Assembly: GCF_001426945.1 (NCBI RefSeq)
Contig: NZ_LMFS01000001.1
Location: 1,933,408-1,974,532, forward strand
DNA length: 41,125 nt
Reading direction: 5' to 3'
From: Pseudolabrys sp. Root1462
GTDB taxonomy: Bacteria; Pseudomonadota; Alphaproteobacteria; Rhizobiales; Xanthobacteraceae
Each line of letters opens with the position of its first letter. Positions within the stretch are counted from its first letter, which is position 1. The notes below the pieces were generated by a model. The model was not told the DNA's origin, ran no database searches, and saw only the letters and a program-made list of their open reading frames with translations. Of this stretch, positions 27,508 through 35,030 are shown piece after piece. Made by a program: the position numbers and the translations under genes.

Positions 27508-29334
27508 CTACTCCACCGTGACGGATTTCGCGAGGTTGCGAGGCTGGTCGACGTCGGTGCCGATGGCCGCCGCCGTGTGATAGGCGATGAGCTGCACCGG
27601 GATCGCGTAAACCAGCGGCGTCACCGTCGAGGCCATATCCGGCAGAATCAGGGTGTCGAGTGACTCGATGGTCGCCTCTTCGGCGCCGCGCGCGTCGGAG
27701 ATGAGGATGATCTTGCCGCCGCGTGCCGCGACTTCCTGCATGTTCGATACGGTTTTTTCGAACACACGGTCATGCGGCGCGATGACGATCACCGGCATCG
27801 TTTCGTCGATCAGCGCGATGGGCCCGTGCTTGAGTTCGCCGGCGGCATAGCCCTCGGCGTGAATGTAGGAGATTTCCTTGAGCTTGAGCGCCCCCTCGAG
27901 GGCGATCGGGAACGAGGTGCCGCGGCCGAGATAGAGCACGTCGTGCACCTTGGCGAGGTCGTGCGACAGCTTCTCGATCTGCGGCTCCAGCTTCAGCGCC
28001 TGCGACATCAGACGCGGCACGGCGACCAGCGCCTGCACCAGTTTCTTCTCGTCATCCTCCGACAGGTGGCCGCGAGCCCGGCCGGCGGCGAGCGCGAGAC
28101 AGGCCAGCACGCTGAGCTGGCAGGTGAAGGCCTTGGTTGAGGCGACGCCGATCTCGGGGCCCGCCAGCGTCGGCATTACAATGTCGCTCTCGCGGGCGAT
28201 GGTCGAGGTCGGCACGTTGACCACGGACAGGACGTGCTGCTTCTGCTCCTTGGCGTAACGCAAGGTCGCCAGGGTATCGGCGGTCTCGCCCGACTGCGAA
28301 ATGAAGATGGCAAGATCGCCCTCTTCCAGCGGCGCGCCGCGATAGCGGAATTCGGAGGCGATATCAATTTCGACAGGCAGCTTGGCGAAGCGCTCGAACC
28401 AGTATTTGGCGACGAGCCCGGCGTAGTAAGCGGTGCCGCAAGCCGAGATCGATAGCCTCTTCAACTTCGTCCACTCGAAGGGCAGCTTGCCCGGCAGCCG
28501 CACGCGCTCGCCGACCATGTCGATGTAATGCGCGAGCGTATGGCCGACCACTTCCGGCTGCTCGTGGATTTCCTTGGCCATGAAGTGCTTGTGGTTGCCC
28601 TTGTCGACGAGCTGGGCATTGACCGCCGACTTGATGACCATGCGCTTGACTTCATGGTCCTGCGCGTCGCGCACCGTCGCGCCCTTGCGCGTCAGCACCA
28701 CCCAGTCGCCGTCTTCGAGATAGCTGATGGTGTCGGTGAAGGGTGACAGCGCGATGGCGTCGGAGCCGAGAAACATCTCGCCCTTGCCATAGCCGACCGC
28801 GAGCGGCGAACCGCGCCGCGCGCCGATCAGAAGATCGTCCTCGCCGGTGAACAGGAAAGCGAGAGCGAAGGCGCCGCGCAGCTCCTTGAGCGAAGCGCCG
28901 ACGGCATCGACCGGGGACTTGCCCTTCTGCATGTAGTCGGTGACGAGATGCGCCACCACTTCGGTATCCGTCTCGCTCGCGAATTTGTGGCCGGCGGCCA
29001 TCAGCCGCTCGCGCAGCTCCCGGAAATTCTCGATGATGCCGTTGTGCACGACCGCGACCTTGTCGGTCGCATGCGGATGCGCGTTGCTTTCAGTCGGCTT
29101 GCCATGTGTCGCCCAGCGCGTATGGCCAATGCCGATATTGCCGGGCAGCGGCTGCTCGCGCAGCTTGGTCTCGAGGCCTTTCAGTTTGCCCTCGGCGCGG
29201 CGGCGCCCCATGACGCCGTGATCGAGCGTGGCAATGCCGGCCGAGTCATAGCCGCGATATTCCAGTCGCTTCAATGAATCGACCAGCAGGTCGGCGACCG
29301 GTTCGGACCCGAGAATTCCGATAATTCCGCACAT
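27508..29334 (-). CDS. glmS: Glutamine-fructose-6-phosphate aminotransferase (isomerizing)
   Basis: A 608-residue GlmS converting fructose-6-phosphate and glutamine to glucosamine-6-phosphate, the first step toward UDP-N-acetylglucosamine. The N-terminal glutaminase begins MCGIIGI, so Cys2 becomes the nucleophile after Met removal; RLEYRGYDSAGIA and HTRWATHGKPTESNAHPH are its substrate motifs. Two SIS domains follow (about 285-430 and 460-600; SACGTAYYAGLVAKYW, ISQSGETADTLATLR, LGRGTSFPIALEGALKLKE), ending in the conserved LAKSVTVE. It lies 123 bases downstream of glmU. That gap holds a short G+C-rich stem (29377-29390) but no recognisable riboswitch or ribozyme. Confidence 0.97.
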   Translation of the reverse strand: MCGIIGILGSEPVADLLVDSLKRLEYRGYDSAGIATLDHGVMGRRRAEGKLKGLETKLREQPLPGNIGIGHTRWATHGKPTESNAHPHATDKVAVVHNGIIENFRELRERLMAAGHKFASETDTEVVAHLVTDYMQKGKSPVDAVGASLKELRGAFALAFLFTGEDDLLIGARRGSPLAVGYGKGEMFLGSDAIALSPFTDTISYLEDGDWVVLTRKGATVRDAQDHEVKRMVIKSAVNAQLVDKGNHKHFMAKEIHEQPEVVGHTLAHYIDMVGERVRLPGKLPFEWTKLKRLSISACGTAYYAGLVAKYWFERFAKLPVEIDIASEFRYRGAPLEEGDLAIFISQSGETADTLATLRYAKEQKQHVLSVVNVPTSTIARESDIVMPTLAGPEIGVASTKAFTCQLSVLACLALAAGRARGHLSEDDEKKLVQALVAVPRLMSQALKLEPQIEKLSHDLAKVHDVLYLGRGTSFPIALEGALKLKEISYIHAEGYAAGELKHGPIALIDETMPVIVIAPHDRVFEKTVSNMQEVAARGGKIILISDARGAEEATIESLDTLILPDMASTVTPLVYAIPVQLIAYHTAAAIGTDVDQPRNLAKSVTVE

Positions 29335-29457
29335 TGGCTAAGGACCGCTCCCGAATGATGAATTGATGCTGTAACGGCCGCCACGGCGGCGACGAAATCA
29401 AAACCTGTTTCGCCGTGTATCAGTGACGCTAACGGACAGGGCCGAGAAAATGATTAA

Positions 29458-30828
29458 TCAGCCCCGGTCTTTCTTCTTCTTTTCGTTCATTTCGCGCAAA
29501 CGCGCGGCGCCGCCTTCTTTATTAACCTGCCTGCCGCGCCCGATGGCCAGTGCATCCGCCGGCACGTCGTCGGTGATGACGGAGCCTGAGCCAATATAGG
29601 CGCCAGCGCCTATCGTGACCGGCGCGACCAGCGACGAATTGGTGCCGATGAAAGCGCCGGCGCCGATGTCGGTGTGGAATTTGTTGGTGCCATCGTAGTT
29701 GCACGTGATGGTGCCGGCGCCGACATTGGCCTTCGCGCCGACGCGGGCATCGCCGATATACGCCAGATGATTGGCCTTGGCGCCGTCCTCGATCACTGCG
29801 GCTTTGATTTCGACGAAGTTGCCGATGTGCACGTCCTCGCCCAGTTTGGCGCCGGGGCGCAGCCGCGCGAACGGCCCGACGCGCGCGCCCTTGCCCACCA
29901 CCGCACCTTCGAGATGCGAGAATGAGCGGATCACCGCGCCGTCCTCGACCGTGACGCCGGGCCCGAAGACAACGTTCGGCTCGATGGTGATGTCCTTGCC
30001 GAATTTCGTGTCGGTCGACAGAAACACCGTCTCCGGCGCGACCATGGTGACGCCGGCTTCCATCGCCTGGGCACGCAGCCGCTGCTGCAGCACCGCCTCG
30101 GCCTCGGCTAGTTGCGCCTTGTTGTTGATGCCGCGCACGTCATCCTCGTCGGTTTCGATCACGGTCGCCTTCAGGCCCAGCTCACGGGCAATCGCCACCG
30201 CATCGGTGAGATAATATTCGCCCTTGGCATTGCTATTGCCAATGCGGTCAAGAATTTTCAGAGCCGAGGGACCCGCAAGCGCCATCAGCCCGCCGTTGCA
30301 GAGCCCAATCTTGCGCTCGTCGTCGCTGGCGTCCTTGTCCTCGCGGATGGCGATCAGTTCATCGCCCTTCATCACCAGACGGCCGTAGCCTGCCGGATCC
30401 TTCGGCCGGAAGCCGAGCGCCGTCACGGCCGCGCCGCCGGCAATGGCCGCACGCAGCCTGAGCAGCGTTTCCGGCCGCACCAGCGGCGTATCGGCAAACA
30501 TGACGAGGATGTCGTCGGCGCCGGCTTCCAGCGCCTTCCGCGCCGCCAGCACCGCGTGCGCCGTGCCCAAGCGCTCGCGTTGCTCGAAGATGCTGGCCTG
30601 CGACGCCACTCTCTTCGCCTCGTTGGCGACATCGTCGCGGCCGGGGCCGACCACAACGGCGATCTGCGCTCCACCGGCCTGCATGGCGGCTGTGAGTACA
30701 TGCGCGACCAGCGTCTTGTGACCGACCTGATGCAGCACTTTGGCGAGGCTGGAACGCATGCGCGTGCCTTCGCCAGCGGCGAGCACGATGGCGAGGCAGG
30801 AGCGGTCGTGGCCAATCGGCGGCGTCAT
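29458..30828 (-). CDS. glmU: Bifunctional UDP-GlcNAc pyrophosphorylase / glucosamine-1-phosphate acetyltransferase
   Basis: A 456-residue GlmU that acetylates glucosamine-1-phosphate and couples it to UTP, feeding peptidoglycan and lipopolysaccharide. The uridyltransferase half starts with [18 protein letters not shown]; the usual LPKVLH Pro is Ala here. FADTPL supplies the metal Asp. The acetyltransferase half (about 255-435) is a left-handed beta-helix of hexapeptide repeats, with [30 protein letters not shown] and a Lys-rich tail. It forms a tandem with glmS, so two enzymes of one pathway are co-located. It is divergent from the anchored SPOR-like gene with 118 bases between. Confidence 0.96.
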   Translation of the reverse strand: MTPPIGHDRSCLAIVLAAGEGTRMRSSLAKVLHQVGHKTLVAHVLTAAMQAGGAQIAVVVGPGRDDVANEAKRVASQASIFEQRERLGTAHAVLAARKALEAGADDILVMFADTPLVRPETLLRLRAAIAGGAAVTALGFRPKDPAGYGRLVMKGDELIAIREDKDASDDERKIGLCNGGLMALAGPSALKILDRIGNSNAKGEYYLTDAVAIARELGLKATVIETDEDDVRGINNKAQLAEAEAVLQQRLRAQAMEAGVTMVAPETVFLSTDTKFGKDITIEPNVVFGPGVTVEDGAVIRSFSHLEGAVVGKGARVGPFARLRPGAKLGEDVHIGNFVEIKAAVIEDGAKANHLAYIGDARVGAKANVGAGTITCNYDGTNKFHTDIGAGAFIGTNSSLVAPVTIGAGAYIGSGSVITDDVPADALAIGRGRQVNKEGGAARLREMNEKKKKDRG

Positions 30829-30946
30829 GCGTTTGAACTCAAGGTGTTAGCGGACGATCGGCGGCAGGCCAGCGATCGGACGCAGCCAGCAATGCCGGAT
30901 TCTGCTAATGTTTTCAATGACCTGATTCGCCGCTTTTGAGGGTGCC

Positions 30947-31972
30947 ATGGCCGACGAGTTTGAACCGCCGGAACTCGGTCCGTTGCGTGATAACAGCGTG
31001 TTCTGGCGCGTCAGCATGTGGGGTGGTGCCGCCACCGTCGCCGTCGCCGCGGCCATCCTGATCACCCAGACCGATATCGGCACCGGCCGGCTGGTCGAGG
31101 CCCTGTCGCAGCCCAAGGCCGCCACCAGTCAGGTGGCGGGCAACGACGACCTGCTCAAGAAAGTCGAAGCGCAGCGGCTCGAAGAGACGCGCCGCCTCGA
31201 AGCCAGTGTCCGCGAGCTGACCGCCGACCGCGACCGGCTCAATCAACGGCTGGCTTCGCTCGAGCAGAACTTCACCGACATCACCGGCTCGATCAAACGC
31301 GACATGGCGCTCGTCGCAGCAACGGCGCCGACCGCCAGGCCGGTCCAGGACAGCCGCGCCGCGGCGCCGGCTCTATCGCCGCCAGCCACGGCAACGCCGG
31401 CCGAAACGCAGCTCACCGCGCCCAAGGCAGAAGCCAAGGTTGAGGCCAAGGTTGACGCCAAGCCGGAAACCAAACCGGAAGCCAAAGCCGAGGTTAAGCC
31501 CGAGGCGAAGGCCGAACCCGCGCCGGCCCCTAAAGCTGACAAGCCGGACGCCAGGGCGGAAGCGGCTCCGGCCGCGAAACCTGGAGCGTCCGCCAGCGCC
31601 GCGTCGGCCGATACCCCTGCGCAGGCGGTGCCGATGCCGCCAGCCCGCGTCGCCGGATTGGCGCCAACCGCCTCGGATGCGGCAACGGAGGCCAGCCGCA
31701 AAGGGCAACTCGCCGTCGAGATCGGCGGCGCGCGCACCATGGAAATCCTCAACGCGCGCTGGGCCGCCGTGAAGGCCAATTTCGGTCCGCTGATGGAAGG
31801 CCTGAGCCCCCTCGTCCGCCACGACAACCGGCCGGGGATCGTGCCGTACCGGCTGATCGTCGGTCCGGTGCCGAACGGCGCCGCTGCGGCCGAACTCTGC
31901 ACCCGGCTGCACGCCTCAAAGGTCGCCTGCCGCACCACCACCTTCACGGGCGACAAATTCGCCCAGCAGTAG
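30947..31972 (+). CDS. Membrane-anchored SPOR-like protein with Ala/Lys/Glu-rich linker
   Basis: A 341-residue protein with one transmembrane segment near 24-41, a predicted coiled coil at about 68-112, a low-complexity linker (about 130-225) built of imperfect EAK/KPEAK units, and a globular end (about 265-341). That end has the spacing of a SPOR domain (YRLIVGPVPNGAAAAELCTRL...), which in other proteins binds denuded peptidoglycan at division sites. I know of no assigned function for the whole protein. The topology suggests a cytosolic N terminus and a periplasmic coiled coil, spacer and wall-binding head. The ATG at 30947 is directly preceded by GAGGGTGCC. Confidence 0.72.
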   Translation: MADEFEPPELGPLRDNSVFWRVSMWGGAATVAVAAAILITQTDIGTGRLVEALSQPKAATSQVAGNDDLLKKVEAQRLEETRRLEASVRELTADRDRLNQRLASLEQNFTDITGSIKRDMALVAATAPTARPVQDSRAAAPALSPPATATPAETQLTAPKAEAKVEAKVDAKPETKPEAKAEVKPEAKAEPAPAPKADKPDARAEAAPAAKPGASASAASADTPAQAVPMPPARVAGLAPTASDAATEASRKGQLAVEIGGARTMEILNARWAAVKANFGPLMEGLSPLVRHDNRPGIVPYRLIVGPVPNGAAAAELCTRLHASKVACRTTTFTGDKFAQQ

Positions 31973-32041
31973 CGGTCGGCTTCAAAGCAATTTGCTAGGT
32001 GACCGGCACGGCGGCATAGTCCGTCGCGCAAGGACTGCGTG

Positions 32042-32431
32042 ATGGAACCCAGATCGAACCGTCTTTTCCTCCCGAGCGCACGTGCCACCAACGTGCTGCT
32101 GGTCGTCGGCTTCGGCGCGCTCGGCTATGCGCTGTACGTGCGCTACCTCGGCATCGAGCAGTCGGCCATCGGGCTTGCCTGCAATGCCGGCCTCGACACC
32201 TGGATGTGCACGCAGCGCCGCGTCCTGGCGGCGCTGTTCGATCGCGCGATCATCGGCTGGGCCGCCGTCATCATCGCGGCGGTCAATCTGCTGCGGCCGA
32301 CACTGGTCGTGTTCGGGCTCGGACTCGCCGTCGCCTGTGTCGGCGTCGTGCTCTACAACGTCATGCTGTCGGCGCTGGCGATCGGCCTGCTGCTGCTCAG
32401 CTTTGCGCGACGCGCACCCGAACCAGACTGA
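32042..32431 (+). CDS. Small four-helix membrane protein of unknown function
   Basis: A 129-residue protein with four hydrophobic segments (about 15-35, 60-80, 85-100, 100-120) and two Cys in the loop after the first helix (LACNAGLDTWMC) that could form a disulfide in the periplasm. I do not recognise a family. The ATG at 32042 follows AAGGA by seven bases; a GTG one codon upstream is also open. Its last 35 bases overlap, on the opposite strand, the end of the NdvC-like gene, so both C-terminal ends are encoded by the same DNA. It may be co-transcribed with the SPOR-like gene 69 bases upstream. Confidence 0.7.
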   Translation: MEPRSNRLFLPSARATNVLLVVGFGALGYALYVRYLGIEQSAIGLACNAGLDTWMCTQRRVLAALFDRAIIGWAAVIIAAVNLLRPTLVVFGLGLAVACVGVVLYNVMLSALAIGLLLLSFARRAPEPD

Positions 32432-34004
32432 TCGCCGACAACACCAGCAGCGCACCGAGCCAGAGCGCCTGCCAGTTGTGCACGGTCTCGTTCGGCACGA
32501 TGTAAAGCGCCGATGCGGCGAGGATCAGCGCACCGCCGACTTCGGTCACGCCGCGCGGGCCGGTCGGCCGCGGCATGAAGACGCTGTGCACGAAGAACGG
32601 CACGATGGCCGCGGTCAGCGGCGCAAACGGGAAGTCGCGGTAGCGCGGATCGAATACGAGGCCAAGCGCCGTAACGATGCTGACCAGCAAGGTCAGGATG
32701 GCCAGGAGGGCGACCGCCGCGACGACCGGATCGCGCGTTCGCGCGCTCGCCGGACCAAGGAGCCGCGACAGCGGCGGCACCGCGACGCCGCGCATCATCG
32801 CTGCGGTCACGACCAGAGGCGCGCAGAACGCCGCAATCGCCAGCGCCAGCAGACGAACCCAGCCGCCGGCGCCGATGCTCTCGATCGGCACGTTGGCGAT
32901 GGTCCAGCCGATCGTAATGCCGCCGGCCAGCGCATTCAGGGAGATGGCCGGCCAGAGCCACGACGGCGTGTCCCCGCGCCGGGTCCAAAAGGCGACGCCG
33001 AATACCAGAAGCGCGAACACCATCCCGCCCGCGGCCTGCCATTTCCATTCGGGATGATTGGACACGGGCGCGCCCCAGACGAATTTCATCTGGCGGTGGC
33101 CGGCATCGAACAGGCCCCAGTATCCGCCGACGACCCCCTCCTGCGCGCGCTTCCAGGTCGCGTCATAGGCCTCGATCACGTTGACCCGGTAGTTCTCGCG
33201 AGCAGCGAGCGCCAGCACGTCCTGGATGACCTCGGCCTGATTGGCCGGCGACGGCAGCGCGCCCTCGCGCATGCGCCCCTGGCTCGGCCAACCGACCTCG
33301 CCGATGACAACGTCCTTCGGCGCGAAGGCGGCGGCGATGCGTTTGCGGATGGCATCGACGTGTTCGGCCGCCTGCCGCGCCGGGATCGGGAAGTCCTCCC
33401 AGTAAGGCAGGATATGGATGGTGATGAAGTCGACGTTGGCCGCCACCTCAGGGCTGCGCAGCCAGAACTCCCAGACATCGGCATAGGTGACCGGCACCTT
33501 CGACTTGGCTTTCACGTCGCGGATCAGCGCGGCCAGATCGGGACCGGAGATGTCGCCTCTCAGCAACGCCTCGTTGCCGACGATGATGGCCCGCACGGTT
33601 TCCGGGTATCGCTCGGCGATTGCGAGGGCGGCATCGATCTGGATCCGGGTCTTGACCGGATCGTTCGACACCCAGGCGCCTTGCAGCACCTGCATCCCGT
33701 ATCGCTTGGCGATCGGGACCACCTGATCGAGCCCCTGGTCGGTCGCGTAAACGCGCACGCAATCCGTGATTTTCGACATTTGCGCGATATCGGCCTCGAT
33801 CTGCGCGGCCGGGATGACCGTCGCCGGATCGTACGGTGTCTGGCTGCCCTGATACGGCGCGTAGGACAGGCACCACAGCTTCTCGCCGGGCTTCAGCGGC
33901 GCATGCGGCATCGGGATCGGCGTGCCGAGCCAGACCCAGACCGCGGCAATCACGGCCAGGGTCACGGCGATACAGGCCAGAGCGAGACGCATGGAGATGT
34001 CCAT
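32397..34004 (-). CDS. ndvC: Membrane GH17-family protein, NdvC-like (cyclic beta-glucan synthesis)
   Basis: A 535-residue protein: an N-terminal membrane anchor (about 6-27), a glycoside hydrolase family 17 domain (about 42-310) and about six C-terminal membrane helices (325-535). The GH17 acid/base and nucleophile are visible as VGNE (Glu145) and GEVGWPS (Glu236). Bradyrhizobium NdvC, needed for the beta-(1,6) linkages of cyclic beta-(1,3),(1,6)-glucans, has this size and similarity to yeast beta-1,3-glucanases. Here the gene is close to an NdvB-like synthase and an NdvD-like protein, which supports the assignment. It probably acts as a transglycosylase in the periplasm, branching or closing the glucan; this is inference. 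It reads away from the other two genes and overlaps the small membrane gene by 35 bases. Confidence 0.8.
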   Translation of the reverse strand: MDISMRLALACIAVTLAVIAAVWVWLGTPIPMPHAPLKPGEKLWCLSYAPYQGSQTPYDPATVIPAAQIEADIAQMSKITDCVRVYATDQGLDQVVPIAKRYGMQVLQGAWVSNDPVKTRIQIDAALAIAERYPETVRAIIVGNEALLRGDISGPDLAALIRDVKAKSKVPVTYADVWEFWLRSPEVAANVDFITIHILPYWEDFPIPARQAAEHVDAIRKRIAAAFAPKDVVIGEVGWPSQGRMREGALPSPANQAEVIQDVLALAARENYRVNVIEAYDATWKRAQEGVVGGYWGLFDAGHRQMKFVWGAPVSNHPEWKWQAAGGMVFALLVFGVAFWTRRGDTPSWLWPAISLNALAGGITIGWTIANVPIESIGAGGWVRLLALAIAAFCAPLVVTAAMMRGVAVPPLSRLLGPASARTRDPVVAAVALLAILTLLVSIVTALGLVFDPRYRDFPFAPLTAAIVPFFVHSVFMPRPTGPRGVTEVGGALILAASALYIVPNETVHNWQALWLGALLVLSAISLVRVRVAQS

Positions 34005-34324
34005 CGGCGGGATGCAGGCGGCGTTACCGGCTTATAGCCCGTGGCGACTGCCTGCCAAGCCGCCCCGCGACCCGAAGTCGCGGAATCACTGGACAAATGT
34101 CCGGGTCTGAGGCCAAGTTTCGCCCGCACAAACTCCGCGGGCGTCCTCGATCCGGGGCGCGGGGCTTGTGGCTGGGGGATGAGGAACACTGGGCCGGGGG
34201 GCTCATGGGCTTCGGCTATTCAGCACGGGTTCAGCTTAGACGCCGCATAAGCGTCTCAATCCGCCTTCACAGGAAGCTGACCAGGGATTAGTGCGTTAAC
34301 AATTTCGTCGGGAACATACGGTCC
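34005..34324. other. 320-base divergent intergenic region between ndvC-like and ndvD-like genes
   Basis: No gene is supported here. Two hairpins are visible: CCGCGAC (34065-34071) with GTCGCGG (34077-34083), loop CCGAA; and AGACGC (34238-34243) with GCGTCT (34251-34256), loop CGCATAA. The second lies about 70 bases before the NdvD-like start. Both promoters of the glucan locus's divergent arms should be within this stretch, so the hairpins may be leader or operator elements; no direct evidence. Confidence 0.45.
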
Positions 34325-34825
34325 ATGTCTTCGCTGCGTCTGCTTGCTGCCATGCTTTGCGTGGCTTCGATAAGCGCGTCCTCCTCCGCCCTGGCTCAAA
34401 GCGGTGGCGCCGCTAAGCCCGCAGAACCGCAGAAGCCGGCGGCAGCAGCCCCGGCGGACGCCACGGCCAAGGAAGGCCAGAAGAAGATCGACGAAATCGC
34501 CGAAGCCAGCCGGGTTCTCACCGGCCCCGCCGGCAATCCCGAATGCGTCTGGCTGGGCCGCCGGGTCGTCAGCCTGCTGTGGCGGGACGACCTCGACACC
34601 GCCTTCCGTCACCTCGACCTCTACGACCGCTTCGGCTGCCCGAGCGCCCACATCCAGGCGACGTTTCGGTGCATCGTCCGGCAGGGAAATATCGATCCCA
34701 AGGCGCCGGAAACACTCAACGGCCGCGTCCACGCCTGCTGGCTGAACCCCGGTTTGCCGCCCGCCCCGGCTGCCGCCTCGGCCGAACCAAATCCGGCAAC
34801 TTCCGACGGAACGACCGTGCGCTGA
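34325..34825 (+). CDS. Secreted four-Cys protein, beta-(1,3),(1,6)-glucan biosynthesis (NdvD-like)
   Basis: A 166-residue exported protein. A signal peptide (1-24, ending ALAQ) is followed by an Ala/Pro/Lys linker and a compact domain (about 55-140) with four Cys (PECVWLG, FGCPS, FRCIV, HACWL) likely forming two disulfides, and the pattern RRVVSLLWRDDLDTAFRHLDLYDRFGCP. I recall rhizobial proteins of this pattern named for beta-1,3/beta-1,6-glucan biosynthesis; a third gene, ndvD, is known to be needed for cyclic glucan synthesis in Bradyrhizobium. Its position between the ndvC-like and ndvB-like genes agrees. Identity with ndvD itself is not proven, since this protein looks smaller than that product as I remember it. 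Role: periplasmic accessory factor, inferred. Confidence 0.65.
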   Translation: MSSLRLLAAMLCVASISASSSALAQSGGAAKPAEPQKPAAAAPADATAKEGQKKIDEIAEASRVLTGPAGNPECVWLGRRVVSLLWRDDLDTAFRHLDLYDRFGCPSAHIQATFRCIVRQGNIDPKAPETLNGRVHACWLNPGLPPAPAAASAEPNPATSDGTTVR

Positions 34826-34918
34826 CGGCGTTTCCGCTGGGGTTAATTGAAAGAAGCGCCCCCGCCCAACATCGTCGCGCCATGCATCCGTCTTGGATTT
34901 GCCATGACCAGTATCTAC

Positions 34919-34961
34919 TTGAAAACGCGTTCGAAGCTACGCTATGCTGCAGTACAGCATA
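34919..34961 (+). promoter_or_regulatory. Candidate ndvB promoter with overlapping inverted repeat
   Basis: TTGAAA (34919-34924) and TATGCT (34943-34948) are spaced by 18 bases, a plausible sigma-70-type promoter about 70 bases before the ndvB-like start. TATGCTG (34943-34949) and CAGCATA (34955-34961) form a perfect inverted repeat with spacer CAGTA that covers the -10 element. A repressor site is a natural reading, but a hairpin at the transcript start is equally possible. Confidence 0.35.
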
Positions 34962-35030
34962 AAAGGCCCCGGCCGAACTTAGGGGACGAGTTCGTCGGCC
35001 GGTCATCCAGCCCCACTTGGTTGTAAGTCT

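Noticed and set aside
29335-29457. Possible glmS ribozyme or riboswitch in the glmU-glmS gap
   Set aside because: The glmS ribozyme is known from Gram-positive bacteria and is far longer than what fits; only a short GCCGCC/GGCGGC stem is visible.
31425-31545. Tandem-like DNA repeat considered as a CRISPR or minisatellite
   Set aside because: The units are short, imperfect, in frame, and encode the EAK-rich linker; there are no constant repeats with unique spacers.
32082-34037. 651-codon open frame on the plus strand across the NdvC-like gene
   Set aside because: Arg/His/Asp-rich antisense reading; the minus-strand frame has GH17 motifs and membrane helices.
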